Position numbers and translations under genes: made by a program. A stretch of 64,000 nucleotides of DNA, from NCBI RefSeq assembly GCF_003177035.1, contig NZ_CP029488.1, positions 2,542,001 through 2,606,000 on the forward strand. Direction: 5' to 3'. How positions within the stretch are numbered: position 1 is the stretch's first letter; each line of letters starts with the position of its first letter. The stretch is from Salinisphaera sp. LB1. Lineage in GTDB: Bacteria > Pseudomonadota > Gammaproteobacteria > Nevskiales > Salinisphaeraceae. Below are positions 20,268 through 31,985 of this stretch, in pieces. The notes beneath the pieces are model-generated. The model had not been told where the DNA came from. It was given only the letters and a program-made list of their open reading frames with translations, and ran no database searches.

Positions 20268-21257
20268 ATGACGGGGCTGACCATGAATAACCACGCGGCC
20301 GATGCGCGCATCGAGCTGACCATTCCCGCCGAATATGCCGGCACGCGCCTGGACAAGACGCTCGCCGACCTGTTGCCCGACTATTCGCGTTCGCGGCTCA
20401 AGCAGTGGCTGACCGGCGGTGACCTCACGGTCGACGGCGCCTCGCCCGCGCCCAAGACCGCCGTGGCCGGCGGCGAGATCGTGCGCCTCGCCGTGCCGGA
20501 CGAGCCGCACGACGCCGAGGTGGCGCCGGAGCGCATTGCGCTCGACATCATCCACGAGGACGACGCGATCCTGGTGCTCAACAAGCCGGCCGGGCTGGTC
20601 ATGCATCCGGGCGCCGGCAATCGCGACGGCACGCTGCAGAATGCCCTGGTCGCCCACGACGCGTCGTTAGCGGCGCTGCCGCGCGCCGGCATCGTGCACC
20701 GGCTGGATAAGGACACCTCCGGCATCCTCGTGGTGGCCAAGACCTTTGCCGCGCACAAGCAGCTGGTCGACGATCTGGCCGAGCGCACGGTCAAGCGTGA
20801 GTACGAAGCCGTGGCGGTGGGCGTGATGACGGCCGGCGGACATGTCGATGCGCCCATCGATCGCCACCCGGTGGATCGCAAGAAGATGGCCGTGCGCGAG
20901 GCCGGGCGGGAGGCGGTGACCCACTACCGCGTGATCACGCGCTACCGTGCACATACCCATATTCGTTGCCAGCTCGAGACCGGGCGCACGCACCAGATCC
21001 GCGTGCATCTGGCGTACGCTCGTTATCCGCTGCTGGGCGACCCGGTCTATGGCCGCCGGCTCAGCGTGCCCAAGGAATCCAGTGACGGGTTCGCCGAGGC
21101 GCTGCGCGGGTTCCGGCGTCAGGCCCTGCATGCGGCGACCCTGGGGCTGACCCACCCGGCAACCGGGGAGGCCATGCAATGGAGCGCGCCGCGGCCGGCC
21201 GATTTCGAGCGTCTGCTCGCCGCCCTGGCTGCGGACGCGGCGGAGCACGGCCAGTGA
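20268..21257 (+). CDS. rluD: 23S rRNA pseudouridine synthase RluD
   Basis: RluD makes pseudouridines 1911, 1915 and 1917 in helix 69 of 23S rRNA. The protein has an N-terminal S4 RNA-binding domain (RLDKTLADLLPDYSRSRLKQWL) and the RluA-family core with the catalytic Asp in HRLDKDTSGILVVAKT and the motif LETGRTHQIRVHLAY. Two starts are possible: 20268 (329 aa) and the ATG at 20283 (MNNHAADAR, 324 aa), the second with GGGG 6 bases upstream. Its stop overlaps the GTG of the next gene. Confidence 0.96.
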   Translation: MTGLTMNNHAADARIELTIPAEYAGTRLDKTLADLLPDYSRSRLKQWLTGGDLTVDGASPAPKTAVAGGEIVRLAVPDEPHDAEVAPERIALDIIHEDDAILVLNKPAGLVMHPGAGNRDGTLQNALVAHDASLAALPRAGIVHRLDKDTSGILVVAKTFAAHKQLVDDLAERTVKREYEAVAVGVMTAGGHVDAPIDRHPVDRKKMAVREAGREAVTHYRVITRYRAHTHIRCQLETGRTHQIRVHLAYARYPLLGDPVYGRRLSVPKESSDGFAEALRGFRRQALHAATLGLTHPATGEAMQWSAPRPADFERLLAALAADAAEHGQ

Positions 21258-21997
21258 ACCCGATGCGCGATTTCCTGGCTGCGGACTGGCCTGCCCCCGG
21301 CCATATCCGTGCCGGAACCACCTTGCGCACGGGCGGGGCGAGTGCCCCGCCATTCGCCAGCCTCAACCTCGGCGCGCATACCGACGATACCGCGCGCGCC
21401 GTGAATGACAATCGTGCGCGCCTGGCCACCGCACTTGCACTGCCGGCCGAGCCGTCCTGGCTGACACAGGTCCACGGCACGACGGTGGCCGACCTGGATG
21501 CCGGTCATGCCGGTCCGGCGGACGCCGCCGTAACGTCCCGCGCCAACCGCGTGCCGGCCGTGCTCACCGCCGACTGTCTGCCGGTGGTGCTATGTGATAC
21601 ATGCGGCACCTGTTGGGCCGCGGCGCATGCGGGGTGGCGTGGGTTGGCGGCGGGCGTGCTGGAAGCGACCGTTGCCGCGATGGCGGCTGAGCCGGGCGAT
21701 CTGCTGGCCTGGATGGGCCCGGCGATTGGCCCGGAACACTTCGAAGTCGGTGCCGATGTCCGCGAGGCTTTTGTCTCGCGGCATGCCGAATCCGCGCGCA
21801 TGTTTACGCCGAAGGCGAAAGAGGGTAAATATCAAGCTGATATTTATGGGCTGGCGCGATTGCGGCTTGCATGCGCGGGCGTCACACGCGTGTTCGGGGG
21901 CGGGCTGTGCACGGTGGCGGCGCCGGAGCGTTTCTATTCCTTCCGACGCGACGGCGCGACCGGTCGGATGGCGACGCTGATCTGGTCGGCCCGCTGA
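21254..21997 (+). CDS. pgeF: Multicopper-oxidase-like / purine nucleoside phosphorylase YfiH family
   Basis: A 247-aa protein of the YfiH/LACC1 family. Members are metal-dependent purine nucleoside phosphorylases and adenosine deaminases, and PgeF also edits peptidoglycan precursors; older annotation as laccase is doubtful. Seen are VPAVLTADCLPVVL, AAAHAGWRGLAAG and MGPAIGPEHFEVG, which hold the zinc Cys and His ligands, and FYSFRRDGATGRMATLIW at the end. I chose the GTG at 21254, which overlaps the rluD stop (GTGA) with CGGAG 8 bases upstream; the ATG at 21263 is too far from it. Confidence 0.9.
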   Translation: MNPMRDFLAADWPAPGHIRAGTTLRTGGASAPPFASLNLGAHTDDTARAVNDNRARLATALALPAEPSWLTQVHGTTVADLDAGHAGPADAAVTSRANRVPAVLTADCLPVVLCDTCGTCWAAAHAGWRGLAAGVLEATVAAMAAEPGDLLAWMGPAIGPEHFEVGADVREAFVSRHAESARMFTPKAKEGKYQADIYGLARLRLACAGVTRVFGGGLCTVAAPERFYSFRRDGATGRMATLIWSAR

Positions 21998-22105
21998 GAT
22001 TGGGCGGGGGCCTGCGAGGGGCAGGTCGAACGACAATCGGCATCGTCGAGCGGGCGAGCCGGATCGAGCGCCGATCATCTCGACGGCGCGATTGGGGGAA
22101 TGGCG

Positions 22106-24052
22106 ATGGCATTGAATCGAATCGTGTGCTTCGCGGCATGCCTGGGTCTGACGTTTGCGCTCGCCGGTTGCGGCGGCGGGGGCAATAGCAGTAGCGGCAA
22201 TAATAACAACAGCGGCGGCGGGGGCAGCACGGCCTGCACCACACCCGCCGGATTCAGCGACAACGCGGGCGCCGATCAGAACGTCAAGACGGGGGCCCGG
22301 GTTCAGCTCGACGGCACGGCCAGCCACGGCGCGGGCGGTGCGGCGCCGGCCAGCTATCAATGGTCGTTCACCGCGCGCCCGAACGGCAGCAGCGCGACGC
22401 TCAGCAGCGCGCGCAGCGCGGCGCCGCAGTTCACGGCCGACCAGCCGGGACAATACGTCGTGAAACTCGTGATCGACGGCAAGAATCAATGTGCGGCACA
22501 GACCGATAGTGTGACCGTGACCGCGACCCCGCCGGGGTCGAACGCGGTGCCGACCGCGAACGCGGGCTCCGGCCAGAGCGTCATCGTCGGCGCGAGCGTG
22601 GTACTCAGTGGCGCGCGCAGTTTTGATCCGGACGGCAATACGCTGACCTATGCCTGGCAGTTCGTCTCGCGGCCGGATGGCAGTAGTGCCAGTCTGGCGG
22701 ATGCCAATACGGTCTCGCCGTCATTCACGGCCGACAAGGCGGGCACCTACGTCGTGGGGCTGCGGGTCAACGACGGCAGTGCAACCAGCGCGCAGGATAC
22801 CGTCACGGTTGTGGCCGCGGCCAGCGGCAACGCCAGGCCGGTGGCCGACGCCGGGCCGGATCAGGCCGTGGCCGTGAACTCGATTGTGCGACTCAACGGC
22901 AGCGCGAGCCGGGATCCGGAGAATCGGCTGCTGACGTACCACTGGCATTTCGTGTCCAAGCCCAGCGGCAGCAGTGCCGCGCTCACCGGTGCCGATACCG
23001 CCGAGCCGGTGTTCCAGCCGGATATCGCGGGGAACTATGTGGCCTCGCTCACCGTGACAGCCGGTTCGGATACGAGCCTGCCCGACACCGTGATCGTGAG
23101 TGCATCGAAGCCCAATGCGCCGCCGACCGCCGATGCCGGGCCCGATCAGAATGTGATCGCCGGTGTGCTGGTGCATCTGGACGGCACTGCCAGCAGCGAT
23201 CCCAATGGCGACACTCTGAACTATCACTGGACGTTCGTATCGATGCCGGCCGGCAGCCAGACGGCACTGACCGGTGCTGCCAGCGCGACGCCTGCCTTTA
23301 CCCCGGACCAGTCGGGCCAGTACGTGGTGGAGCTTGTCGTCGACGACGGCCAGGCGCAAAGCACGCCGGATACTGTCGTGATCACCGCGTCTGCGGGCAA
23401 CAGCGCGCCAGTGGCGGATGCCGGTAGCGATCGCAATGTGGCCGTGGGTAGCCAGGTTCAACTGGATGGCAGCAACAGCTCGGATGCCAACAACGATGCC
23501 CTGACCTATCAGTGGATCTTGATTTCGCGACCGGCGGGCAGCACCGCCGCGTTGAGCTCTGCCGATACGGCGACGCCGAGCTTCACTGCCGATGTCGTGG
23601 GGTTTTACGTTCTGGCGCTGCAGGTCAACGACGGCCAGGCCGACAGCGCGCTCGATCTGGTCGTCATTACGGCTAGCCCAACGCTGGCACTCTACGTGAA
23701 TCAAAACGGGGGCTATCAGAGTGCCGGTGGCAGCGGCCAAACCGCCACGATCCAGGTTCCGGTCGGCGGTCAGGATGTATTGCTCGACAACTTTCGGGTG
23801 AAAGCGCTCAGTAGCGATTTCACCATCACCAATGTGCAGACGACTTCCGCGACCACGCCCAAGGGTCCCATCGTGCCGTACTTCCACGGGCTGTCCCAGG
23901 GCGACCAGATTGCGGCCGGCGATCAGCTCGACTTCGCCACGCAGCTGTATTCGGTGCCGAATGCGCCGGGCCAGTATCAGGTGAAGCTACAGTTCACGGC
24001 CAGCCCGAGCGGCAAGACGTATCGGTTCACCTACAACGTGACCATCCCGTAA
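22106..24052 (+). CDS. PKD-repeat lipoprotein
   Basis: A surface or periplasmic lipoprotein of 648 aa. The signal MALNRIVCFAACLGLTFALAGC has a lipobox LAGC, followed by a low-complexity Gly/Ser/Asn linker. Five tandem PKD/Ig-like repeats of about 95 aa follow, each opening like PVADAGPDQAVAVNS and closing like YVVGLRVNDG; a C-terminal domain of about 120 aa (from ALYVNQNGGYQ) differs from the repeats. The ATG at 22106 is preferred over 22100 because GGGGGA is about 6 bases upstream of it but touches the earlier ATG. Repeat proteins of this kind usually mediate adhesion or polysaccharide contact; that role is inferred. It is convergent with uvrA. Confidence 0.85.
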   Translation: MALNRIVCFAACLGLTFALAGCGGGGNSSSGNNNNSGGGGSTACTTPAGFSDNAGADQNVKTGARVQLDGTASHGAGGAAPASYQWSFTARPNGSSATLSSARSAAPQFTADQPGQYVVKLVIDGKNQCAAQTDSVTVTATPPGSNAVPTANAGSGQSVIVGASVVLSGARSFDPDGNTLTYAWQFVSRPDGSSASLADANTVSPSFTADKAGTYVVGLRVNDGSATSAQDTVTVVAAASGNARPVADAGPDQAVAVNSIVRLNGSASRDPENRLLTYHWHFVSKPSGSSAALTGADTAEPVFQPDIAGNYVASLTVTAGSDTSLPDTVIVSASKPNAPPTADAGPDQNVIAGVLVHLDGTASSDPNGDTLNYHWTFVSMPAGSQTALTGAASATPAFTPDQSGQYVVELVVDDGQAQSTPDTVVITASAGNSAPVADAGSDRNVAVGSQVQLDGSNSSDANNDALTYQWILISRPAGSTAALSSADTATPSFTADVVGFYVLALQVNDGQADSALDLVVITASPTLALYVNQNGGYQSAGGSGQTATIQVPVGGQDVLLDNFRVKALSSDFTITNVQTTSATTPKGPIVPYFHGLSQGDQIAAGDQLDFATQLYSVPNAPGQYQVKLQFTASPSGKTYRFTYNVTIP

Positions 24053-24123
24053 CGAGCCGCTCGCCGGCCAGACGCCGCCCGCCGCCGGCGCTTGCGACCG
24101 GCGGCAGCGGGTGACGGTCGGCG

Positions 24124-27072
<2,949 letters not shown>

Positions 27073-27281
27073 TAATGGCTGCATCGGACAAGGTCAACCG
27101 CTGAGTATACCCAGTGCGGCAAGCGCGTCGTAATCCGGGGAACCCGGACGCTGTGATAATCTTTCGCGCCTTGTCGCCGGACGCGTTGGGCACGACGCGC
27201 CACGGTCCGAATGCCAACCGTGCCGCGAGGCCTCCCGAGGGGGATCGGGAATCGGCGACGCGGCCAAACCACGGGCGACGT

Positions 27282-28652
27282 ATGAACCAGTTCGAAAAAC
27301 GCGCGGCCATGGCGCTGGCGAGCATCTTTTCCTTGCGGATGCTCGGCCTGTTCATGATCTATCCGGTGTTCACCTTCTACTCGAAGCAGCTCACCGGCTC
27401 GACGCCGATCCTGGTGGGTCTGGCGCTGGGCGCCTACGGGCTGACCCAGGCCTTGCTGCAGATTCCGCTCGGCTTTGCCTCCGATCGTTTCGGCCGCAAG
27501 CACATCATCGCCGGCGGCCTGGTGATTCTGGCCATCGGCAGCGTGGTGGCGGCGTTGTCGACCTCGATCTACGGCGTCATTTTCGGCCGCATCCTGCAGG
27601 GATCGGGCGCGGTCGGCTCGACCATTCTGGCGCTCAATGCCGATCTGACGCGCGAGGAAACCCGCACCAAGGCCATGGCCATGATCGGCATCAGCATCGG
27701 CCTGGCTTTCGCCGTGGCGATGGTGCTCGGCCCGCTGATCAGCGGCTGGGTCGGCGTGCCGGGTATTTTCTGGTTCACCGCGCTGCTGTCGCTGCTGGGT
27801 CTGTTCGTGCTTTACGGTGCGACGCCCGAGCCCAAGGCCGCGCGCTCGCATCGCGACGCCGAGGCCGTGCCGGCGCTGTTCAAGCGTGTGCTCACCAACG
27901 GCGAACTGCTGCGGCTGGATTTCGCGATCTTCATCCTGCACACCATCCTCACGGCCAGCTTCATCGTGCTGCCGCGCCTGCTGCACAATGTCGGCGGCGT
28001 GCACGAGGACTACCAGTGGGTGGTCTATCTGCCGGTACTGGCGGTGTCGGTGGCGCTGATGCTGCCGGTGATCATCGTCGCCGAGGCCAAGCGTCAGATG
28101 AAGCCGGTGTTCGTGGGCTCGATCGCCGCGTTGCTGGTCAGTCAGGTCATCCTGACGTTCTACCACGCCAGCCTGGCCGAACTGATCGTGATGATGGTGG
28201 TGTTCTTCACCGCCTTCAACGTCATGGAGGCGACGCTGCCGTCGCTGATTTCCAAGGTCGCACCGGCCGATGCCAAGGGCACCGCACTGGGCGTGTATTC
28301 CAGTGCGCAGTTCTTCGGCATTTTCGTGGGCGGTGCGATCGGGGGCTGGACCTACAGTGTCGGCGGTTATGCCGGCGTGTTCGGTTTCTGCGCGCTGGCC
28401 GCGCTGGTCTGGCTGTTCGTGGCTGCGACCATGCCCAAACCGCGTTTCGCGCGGACGTTCATGGTGCATGTCGGCGACGTGGACGACGACGCGGCGCGCC
28501 GGCTGGCGGGCGAGATCGAAGCCATCGACGGCGTGTTCGAGGCCGTGGTGGTGCCCGAGGACGGCGTGGCCTATATCAAGTACGACGGCAAGGTCGTGGG
28601 CACCGAAGCCTTCGAACCCTTCAGCACGCACGCCGCGGCGACCGCGTCCTGA
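27282..28652 (+). CDS. MFS transporter with C-terminal ferredoxin-like domain (YajR-like)
   Basis: A 456-aa inner-membrane transporter with 12 predicted membrane segments in two halves, and the MFS motif A in GFASDRFGRKHIIAGG. After the last segment a soluble domain of about 70 aa (MVHVGDVDDDAARRLAGEIE to YDGKVVGTE) resembles the YAM ferredoxin-like domain of E. coli YajR. Substrate unknown. The ATG at 27282 follows the pattern MNQFEKRAAMALASIFSLRM of this family; the frame upstream to 27114 is non-coding. The uvrA/MFS/ssb order is the same as in Pseudomonas. Confidence 0.88.
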   Translation: MNQFEKRAAMALASIFSLRMLGLFMIYPVFTFYSKQLTGSTPILVGLALGAYGLTQALLQIPLGFASDRFGRKHIIAGGLVILAIGSVVAALSTSIYGVIFGRILQGSGAVGSTILALNADLTREETRTKAMAMIGISIGLAFAVAMVLGPLISGWVGVPGIFWFTALLSLLGLFVLYGATPEPKAARSHRDAEAVPALFKRVLTNGELLRLDFAIFILHTILTASFIVLPRLLHNVGGVHEDYQWVVYLPVLAVSVALMLPVIIVAEAKRQMKPVFVGSIAALLVSQVILTFYHASLAELIVMMVVFFTAFNVMEATLPSLISKVAPADAKGTALGVYSSAQFFGIFVGGAIGGWTYSVGGYAGVFGFCALAALVWLFVAATMPKPRFARTFMVHVGDVDDDAARRLAGEIEAIDGVFEAVVVPEDGVAYIKYDGKVVGTEAFEPFSTHAAATAS

Positions 28653-28873
28653 GCAATCGGCCGTCCGCGGTGGCGGCGCGCCTCGCGCCATGCGGGCCCG
28701 GCTCGACCGGACGCTGTCCGTCCCTGGCGCAGCGCATGGCCTGGGTCGGGTCGTGAATGACGCGGTGGCGCGTGTTGCGCCCAGTCGGGCATCACGAATT
28801 GTCGGCGCCATGTAGAATCGACGCCGATCGAATCTTTGCATCGCGTAATACGGCACACGTACGGAGTCCTGTC

Positions 28874-29419
28874 ATGGCAAGTCGAGGCGTCAACAAGGCC
28901 ATCATTATCGGTAACCTCGGGGCCGATCCGGAAACGCGCTATACCGCGGGCGGTACGGCGGTCACCAACGTCAATGTCGCGACCTCGGAAAGCTGGCGCG
29001 ACAAGTCGTCGGGTGAAATGCAGGAACGCACCGAATGGCATCGGGTGGTGTTCTTCGCCCGCCTGGCGGAAGTGGCCGGCGAGTATCTGCGCAAGGGGTC
29101 CAAGGTCTACGTCGAGGGCCGGATCCAGACGCGCAAGTGGCAGAACAAGGACGGTGTCGATCAGTACACCACCGAAATCGTGGCCAACGAGATGCAGATG
29201 CTCGATTCCCGCGGCGCCGGCCAGGGCGGCAGCGCGCCGTTCGGCGGCGGGGGGCAGCGCAGCCAGGGCGGAGCCCAGGGTGGCGGCCAAAATTACGGCG
29301 GCAGCCAGGGTGGTGGCCAGAGCAGTAACCAGGGCGGCGCGCCGCAGTACCAGCGCCCGCAGCCGGCCGGCGGCGATCCCGGCTTCGATGACGACCTGGA
29401 CGACGATATTCCGTTCTAG
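28874..29419 (+). CDS. ssb: Single-stranded DNA-binding protein
   Basis: SSB coats single-stranded DNA in replication and repair. The protein is 181 aa with an OB fold ([50 protein letters not shown]), a long Gly/Gln-rich linker and the acidic tip [10 protein letters not shown] that binds partner proteins. The ATG at 28874 follows GGAG about 9 bases upstream; the open frame to 28757 is not coding. Confidence 0.97.
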   Translation: MASRGVNKAIIIGNLGADPETRYTAGGTAVTNVNVATSESWRDKSSGEMQERTEWHRVVFFARLAEVAGEYLRKGSKVYVEGRIQTRKWQNKDGVDQYTTEIVANEMQMLDSRGAGQGGSAPFGGGGQRSQGGAQGGGQNYGGSQGGGQSSNQGGAPQYQRPQPAGGDPGFDDDLDDDIPF

Positions 29420-29478
29420 GGCCGGGTCCGGCGCGGGCCCTGCGCCGGCACGCGAACCGTTAAACGTCGGAGCTTGCA

Positions 29479-29778
29479 ATGGCCGATCTGGCAGATACTG
29501 CAAACGATCCGGAGTGGGAATCCAACAAGGCGGCGCTCGTGCGCCGGCTCAAGCGGATCGAGGGCCAGGTGCGTGGTCTGCAGGCGATGATCGAGCGCGA
29601 TGCCGAATGCGAGGATATTGCCGTGCAGATGTCGGCGGCCCGCAAGGCGCTGGATCGGACGTTCTACAACATGCTGTCCTGCGTGATCGAGCATGAGTTG
29701 AACTGTCACGGGCTGGACGCCGAGGATGCCCGCGAGCGGCTCAAGTACGCCACCGAACTGCTCGCGCGCTACGGCTGA
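29479..29778 (+). CDS. CsoR/RcnR-family sulfur- or metal-sensing repressor (CstR-like)
   Basis: A 99-aa all-helical DNA-binding repressor of the DUF156 family; core RRLKRIEGQVRGLQAMIERD. The conserved first Cys is kept (C44 in AECEDI). By alignment with E. coli FrmR, the position that holds the metal-ligand His in CsoR, RcnR and FrmR is Val69 here, and other thiols or imidazoles sit nearby (C68, H72, C76). That makes a copper sensor unlikely and fits a persulfide sensor like CstR, which uses two cysteines. Its neighbours are sulfide-oxidation genes, and a matching operator lies at 31923-31938. It ends 12 bp from the convergent yedE-like gene. Confidence 0.85.
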   Translation: MADLADTANDPEWESNKAALVRRLKRIEGQVRGLQAMIERDAECEDIAVQMSAARKALDRTFYNMLSCVIEHELNCHGLDAEDARERLKYATELLARYG

Positions 29779-29790
29779 GCACGGTTGGTC

Positions 29791-30201
29791 TCAACGTGCC
29801 CGCCAACCGGCGACACGGCCGCCGATAACCAGCGCGGCCACGAAGATCAATGCTTCGTGCGGGTTGAAGGTCAGTGCCGCCAATGCCGGGCCGGGGCAAT
29901 AACCGGCCAGGCCCCAGCCGATGCCGAACAGCGCTGCGCCCAGCGCCAGCCGGTGGTCGATATCGGTCGCGGTCGGCCAGTGCATGGCCGTGTCCGCCCA
30001 GGGGCGGCGCCAGCCGCGCAAGACGGCAAACGCCGGGACGGTCACCAGCAGTGCGCCCCCCATCACCAGCGCCAGGCTCGGATCCCAGCCGCCGACCAGA
30101 TCCAGGAATGCCAGGACCTTGTCCGGATCCGCCATATGCGACAGGCAGAGTCCGAAGCCGAAGACCAGGCCCGCCGCGATCGCGATCAGGTGCTGTTTCA
30201 T
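29791..30201 (-). CDS. YedE/YeeE-family sulfur transport protein, C-terminal half type
   Basis: A 136-aa membrane protein with about four membrane segments and the family motif GYCPGPALAAL. The start ATG at 30201 overlaps the stop of the preceding YeeE protein by 4 bp (ATGA), so the two are coupled and probably make one transporter, as in the PmpA/PmpB pairs. Family members move thiosulfate or other reduced sulfur; the exact substrate is not known here. The frame is open upstream past 30700 but only because the genes overlap; it is two genes, not a frameshift. Confidence 0.85.
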   Translation of the reverse strand: MKQHLIAIAAGLVFGFGLCLSHMADPDKVLAFLDLVGGWDPSLALVMGGALLVTVPAFAVLRGWRRPWADTAMHWPTATDIDHRLALGAALFGIGWGLAGYCPGPALAALTFNPHEALIFVAALVIGGRVAGWRAR

Positions 30202-30638
30202 GACGATACGCCCAGGCCGTGACGCAGGATGATGGCGGTGATGATGCCGCAGGCCATGAACACGGCCGTGGCCGTGAGCGAACGCTTCGACCGGCGGGCG
30301 ATGCCGCAGACGCCGTGGCCGCTGGTGCAGCCCGAGCCGAGTCGGGTGCCGGCGCCCACCAATAGCCCGGCGAGTATCAGCAGCCATGGCGGGAACCCAT
30401 GGCGAACCGGGATATCGCCGGGCCAGAGCGCCACATAGACCCCGGCTCCGGCGACCAGTCCGATGAGGAAGCTGGCCCGCCAGCCACGGCCCGACTCGGC
30501 TGAAAACAGGCCGTGGACCATGCCTGAGATGCCGGCGATGCGGCCCAGCCCGGCCATGAGCAGGACGGCACCGGCGCCGATGAGCAACCCGCCGCCGAGC
30601 GCGATGCCGGGGGTGAAGTTCGTGATGGGGGTCAACAC
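30198..30638 (-). CDS. YeeE/YedE-family sulfur transport protein, N-terminal half type
   Basis: A 146-aa membrane protein, paired with the downstream YedE-like gene. It has about four membrane segments and the motif [20 protein letters not shown], whose Cys residues are those implicated in sulfur passage in TsuA-type proteins. The start is a GTG at 30638 with AGAGGA about 5 bases upstream. It is 21 bp after the SQR stop, so SQR-YeeE-YedE form one operon. YeeE/YedE pairs are part of the bigR/blh sulfide operon in Xylella and Agrobacterium, which supports the functional reading. Confidence 0.88.
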   Translation of the reverse strand: MLTPITNFTPGIALGGGLLIGAGAVLLMAGLGRIAGISGMVHGLFSAESGRGWRASFLIGLVAGAGVYVALWPGDIPVRHGFPPWLLILAGLLVGAGTRLGSGCTSGHGVCGIARRSKRSLTATAVFMACGIITAIILRHGLGVSS

Positions 30639-30659
30639 GGCGATCCTCTTGCGTGATGG

Positions 30660-31898
30660 TCAGACGGTCAGGTCGGCCCGTGGCTTGGGTTTCGGCAGAG
30701 ACCACGGCTTGCCCTGGAGCATTACGTGCCAATACAGCCACGGGAAGAAGCGCGTCTTGAGGGGCCAGTAAATCCGGCGCGGCTGGGTCGGATCGAGCGG
30801 AAAGCTCGATACGACTTCGCCGCCGTAGCGGAACTCGGCCAGCAACATCCGGCCGTGGGCGACCGTCAGCGGACAGGCGCCGTAGCCGTCGTATTCCTGG
30901 GCGGTGGCGGCGGCACCCATGGCCTTGCGCAGCGCCGAGACCACCACCGGAAACTGCCGGCGTACGGCGGCCATGGTCTTGGCATTGGGCGTGTCGGTAC
31001 AGTCGCCCAACGCGAAGACGTTGTCGTAGCGCGTATGCGTGAGCCGGTTCCTGTCGACCGTCACCCAGCCGGCCTCCCCGGCCAGCGGGCTGTTCTTGAT
31101 GACATCGGGCGCAGACTGCGGCGGTACCACGTGCAGCATGTCGAAATCGGCGGTGACCGTACCGCCCTCGGTATCGAACGTCGCCTGCTGTGCGGGGCCG
31201 TCCACGGCCACCAGATTATGGCCGAACCGAGGCGTGGCGCCGTAGCTGGCGATGATCTTGTCCAGTTCGCGCGCGTAGGCGGGGACGCCGAACATGGCGC
31301 CGCCCTGGTTGTAGAAGTCGATGCTCGCCTTCACGCCGCGCCGGCGCAGGGTGTCGGCGGTCAGATACAGCGCCTTCTGGGGCGCGCCGGCGCATTTGAT
31401 CGGCATCGCGGGCTGGGTGAACAGGGCGTGGGCGCCTTCGCCCAGGCTTGTCGCCAGCTCGTGCGTATAGGGCGCCAGGTCATAGCGATAGTTCGAGGTC
31501 ACGCCGTTGGCGCCCAGGGTGTCGGTCAGCCCCTCGATGGCGTCCCAGTCGATCTGCAGGCCCATGGCGACCACGAGGTAGTCGTATGCCAGCGTCGTCC
31601 CGGAAGCCAGCGTCAGGCGATTGTGATCCGGATCGAAGCCGGCCACCGAGTCCTTGATCCAGGTGGCGCGATTCGGCATGACATCCGCGGTGCGCGCGCG
31701 CGTGTCCTCGGCGCGCATGTCGCCGCCGCCGACCAGTGTCCAGCCGGGCTGGTAATAGTGGGTTTCGCTCGGTTCGACGATGGCCACGTCGAGATCGGCA
31801 TCGGCTCGCAGCAGGGCCGCGGCCACTGGAATGCCTGCCGTGCCGCCCCCGGCGACCACCACGCGGTGTTTTTTCTGGTGTTCATCGTGGTCGCTCAT
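30660..31898 (-). CDS. sqr: Sulfide:quinone oxidoreductase, type II
   Basis: A membrane-associated FAD enzyme that oxidises sulfide to persulfide or sulfane sulfur and passes electrons to quinone. The 412-aa protein has an FAD-binding VVVAGGGTAGIPVA, HYYQPGWTLVGGG, and two catalytic cysteines, C169 in MPIKCAGAPQKALYL and C342 in YGACPLTVAHGR, which line up with those of human SQOR. The C-terminal KTRFFPWLYWHVMLQGKPW is the likely membrane anchor. The ATG at 31898 has AGGAG 7 bases upstream. It is first in a three-gene operon controlled from the divergent operator. Confidence 0.93.
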   Translation of the reverse strand: MSDHDEHQKKHRVVVAGGGTAGIPVAAALLRADADLDVAIVEPSETHYYQPGWTLVGGGDMRAEDTRARTADVMPNRATWIKDSVAGFDPDHNRLTLASGTTLAYDYLVVAMGLQIDWDAIEGLTDTLGANGVTSNYRYDLAPYTHELATSLGEGAHALFTQPAMPIKCAGAPQKALYLTADTLRRRGVKASIDFYNQGGAMFGVPAYARELDKIIASYGATPRFGHNLVAVDGPAQQATFDTEGGTVTADFDMLHVVPPQSAPDVIKNSPLAGEAGWVTVDRNRLTHTRYDNVFALGDCTDTPNAKTMAAVRRQFPVVVSALRKAMGAAATAQEYDGYGACPLTVAHGRMLLAEFRYGGEVVSSFPLDPTQPRRIYWPLKTRFFPWLYWHVMLQGKPWSLPKPKPRADLTV

Positions 31899-31914
31899 GC
31901 TCCGCTCCTGATGG

Positions 31915-31941
31915 TTGAAAGCATACCCCCGAGGGTATAAA
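31915..31941 (+). promoter_or_regulatory. Candidate promoter for the persulfide dioxygenase gene
   Basis: TTGAAA at 31915-31920 and TATAAA at 31936-31941 on the plus strand, spacing 15 (an ATAAAT one base later would give 16). The CsoR-type operator fills the spacer, as in known CsoR-controlled promoters. Confidence 0.5.
31923..31938. promoter_or_regulatory. CsoR/CstR-type operator
   Basis: ATACCCCCGAGGGTAT is a perfect inverted repeat (ATACCC, 4-base centre, GGGTAT). It is the operator type known for the CsoR family, in which C-tract and G-tract half-sites are flanked by AT. It lies between the divergent SQR and dioxygenase genes and overlaps candidate promoters on both strands. The repressor at 29479 is the obvious candidate to bind it. 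Confidence 0.75.
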
Positions 31942-31962
31942 TTAAATAAAAAGTATATGCAA
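31934..31962 (-). promoter_or_regulatory. Candidate promoter for the SQR operon
   Basis: On the minus strand TTGCAT (complement of 31957-31962) and TATACC (complement of 31934-31939) are separated by 17 bases. The -10 element overlaps the operator half-site, so repressor binding would block it. The surrounding DNA is unusually AT-rich for this genome. Confidence 0.5.
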
Positions 31963-31985
31963 ATAAGCAAAAGGCATATGTAGCT

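Noticed and set aside
27099-27116. Possible LexA box upstream of uvrA (CTG, 8 bases, CAG)
   Set aside because: The gammaproteobacterial SOS box has 10 bases between CTG and CAG; this has 8 and no alternating AT core.
29791-30741. Apparent frameshift in a single YedE protein
   Set aside because: There are two full proteins with own starts and an ATGA overlap, matching the known paired form.
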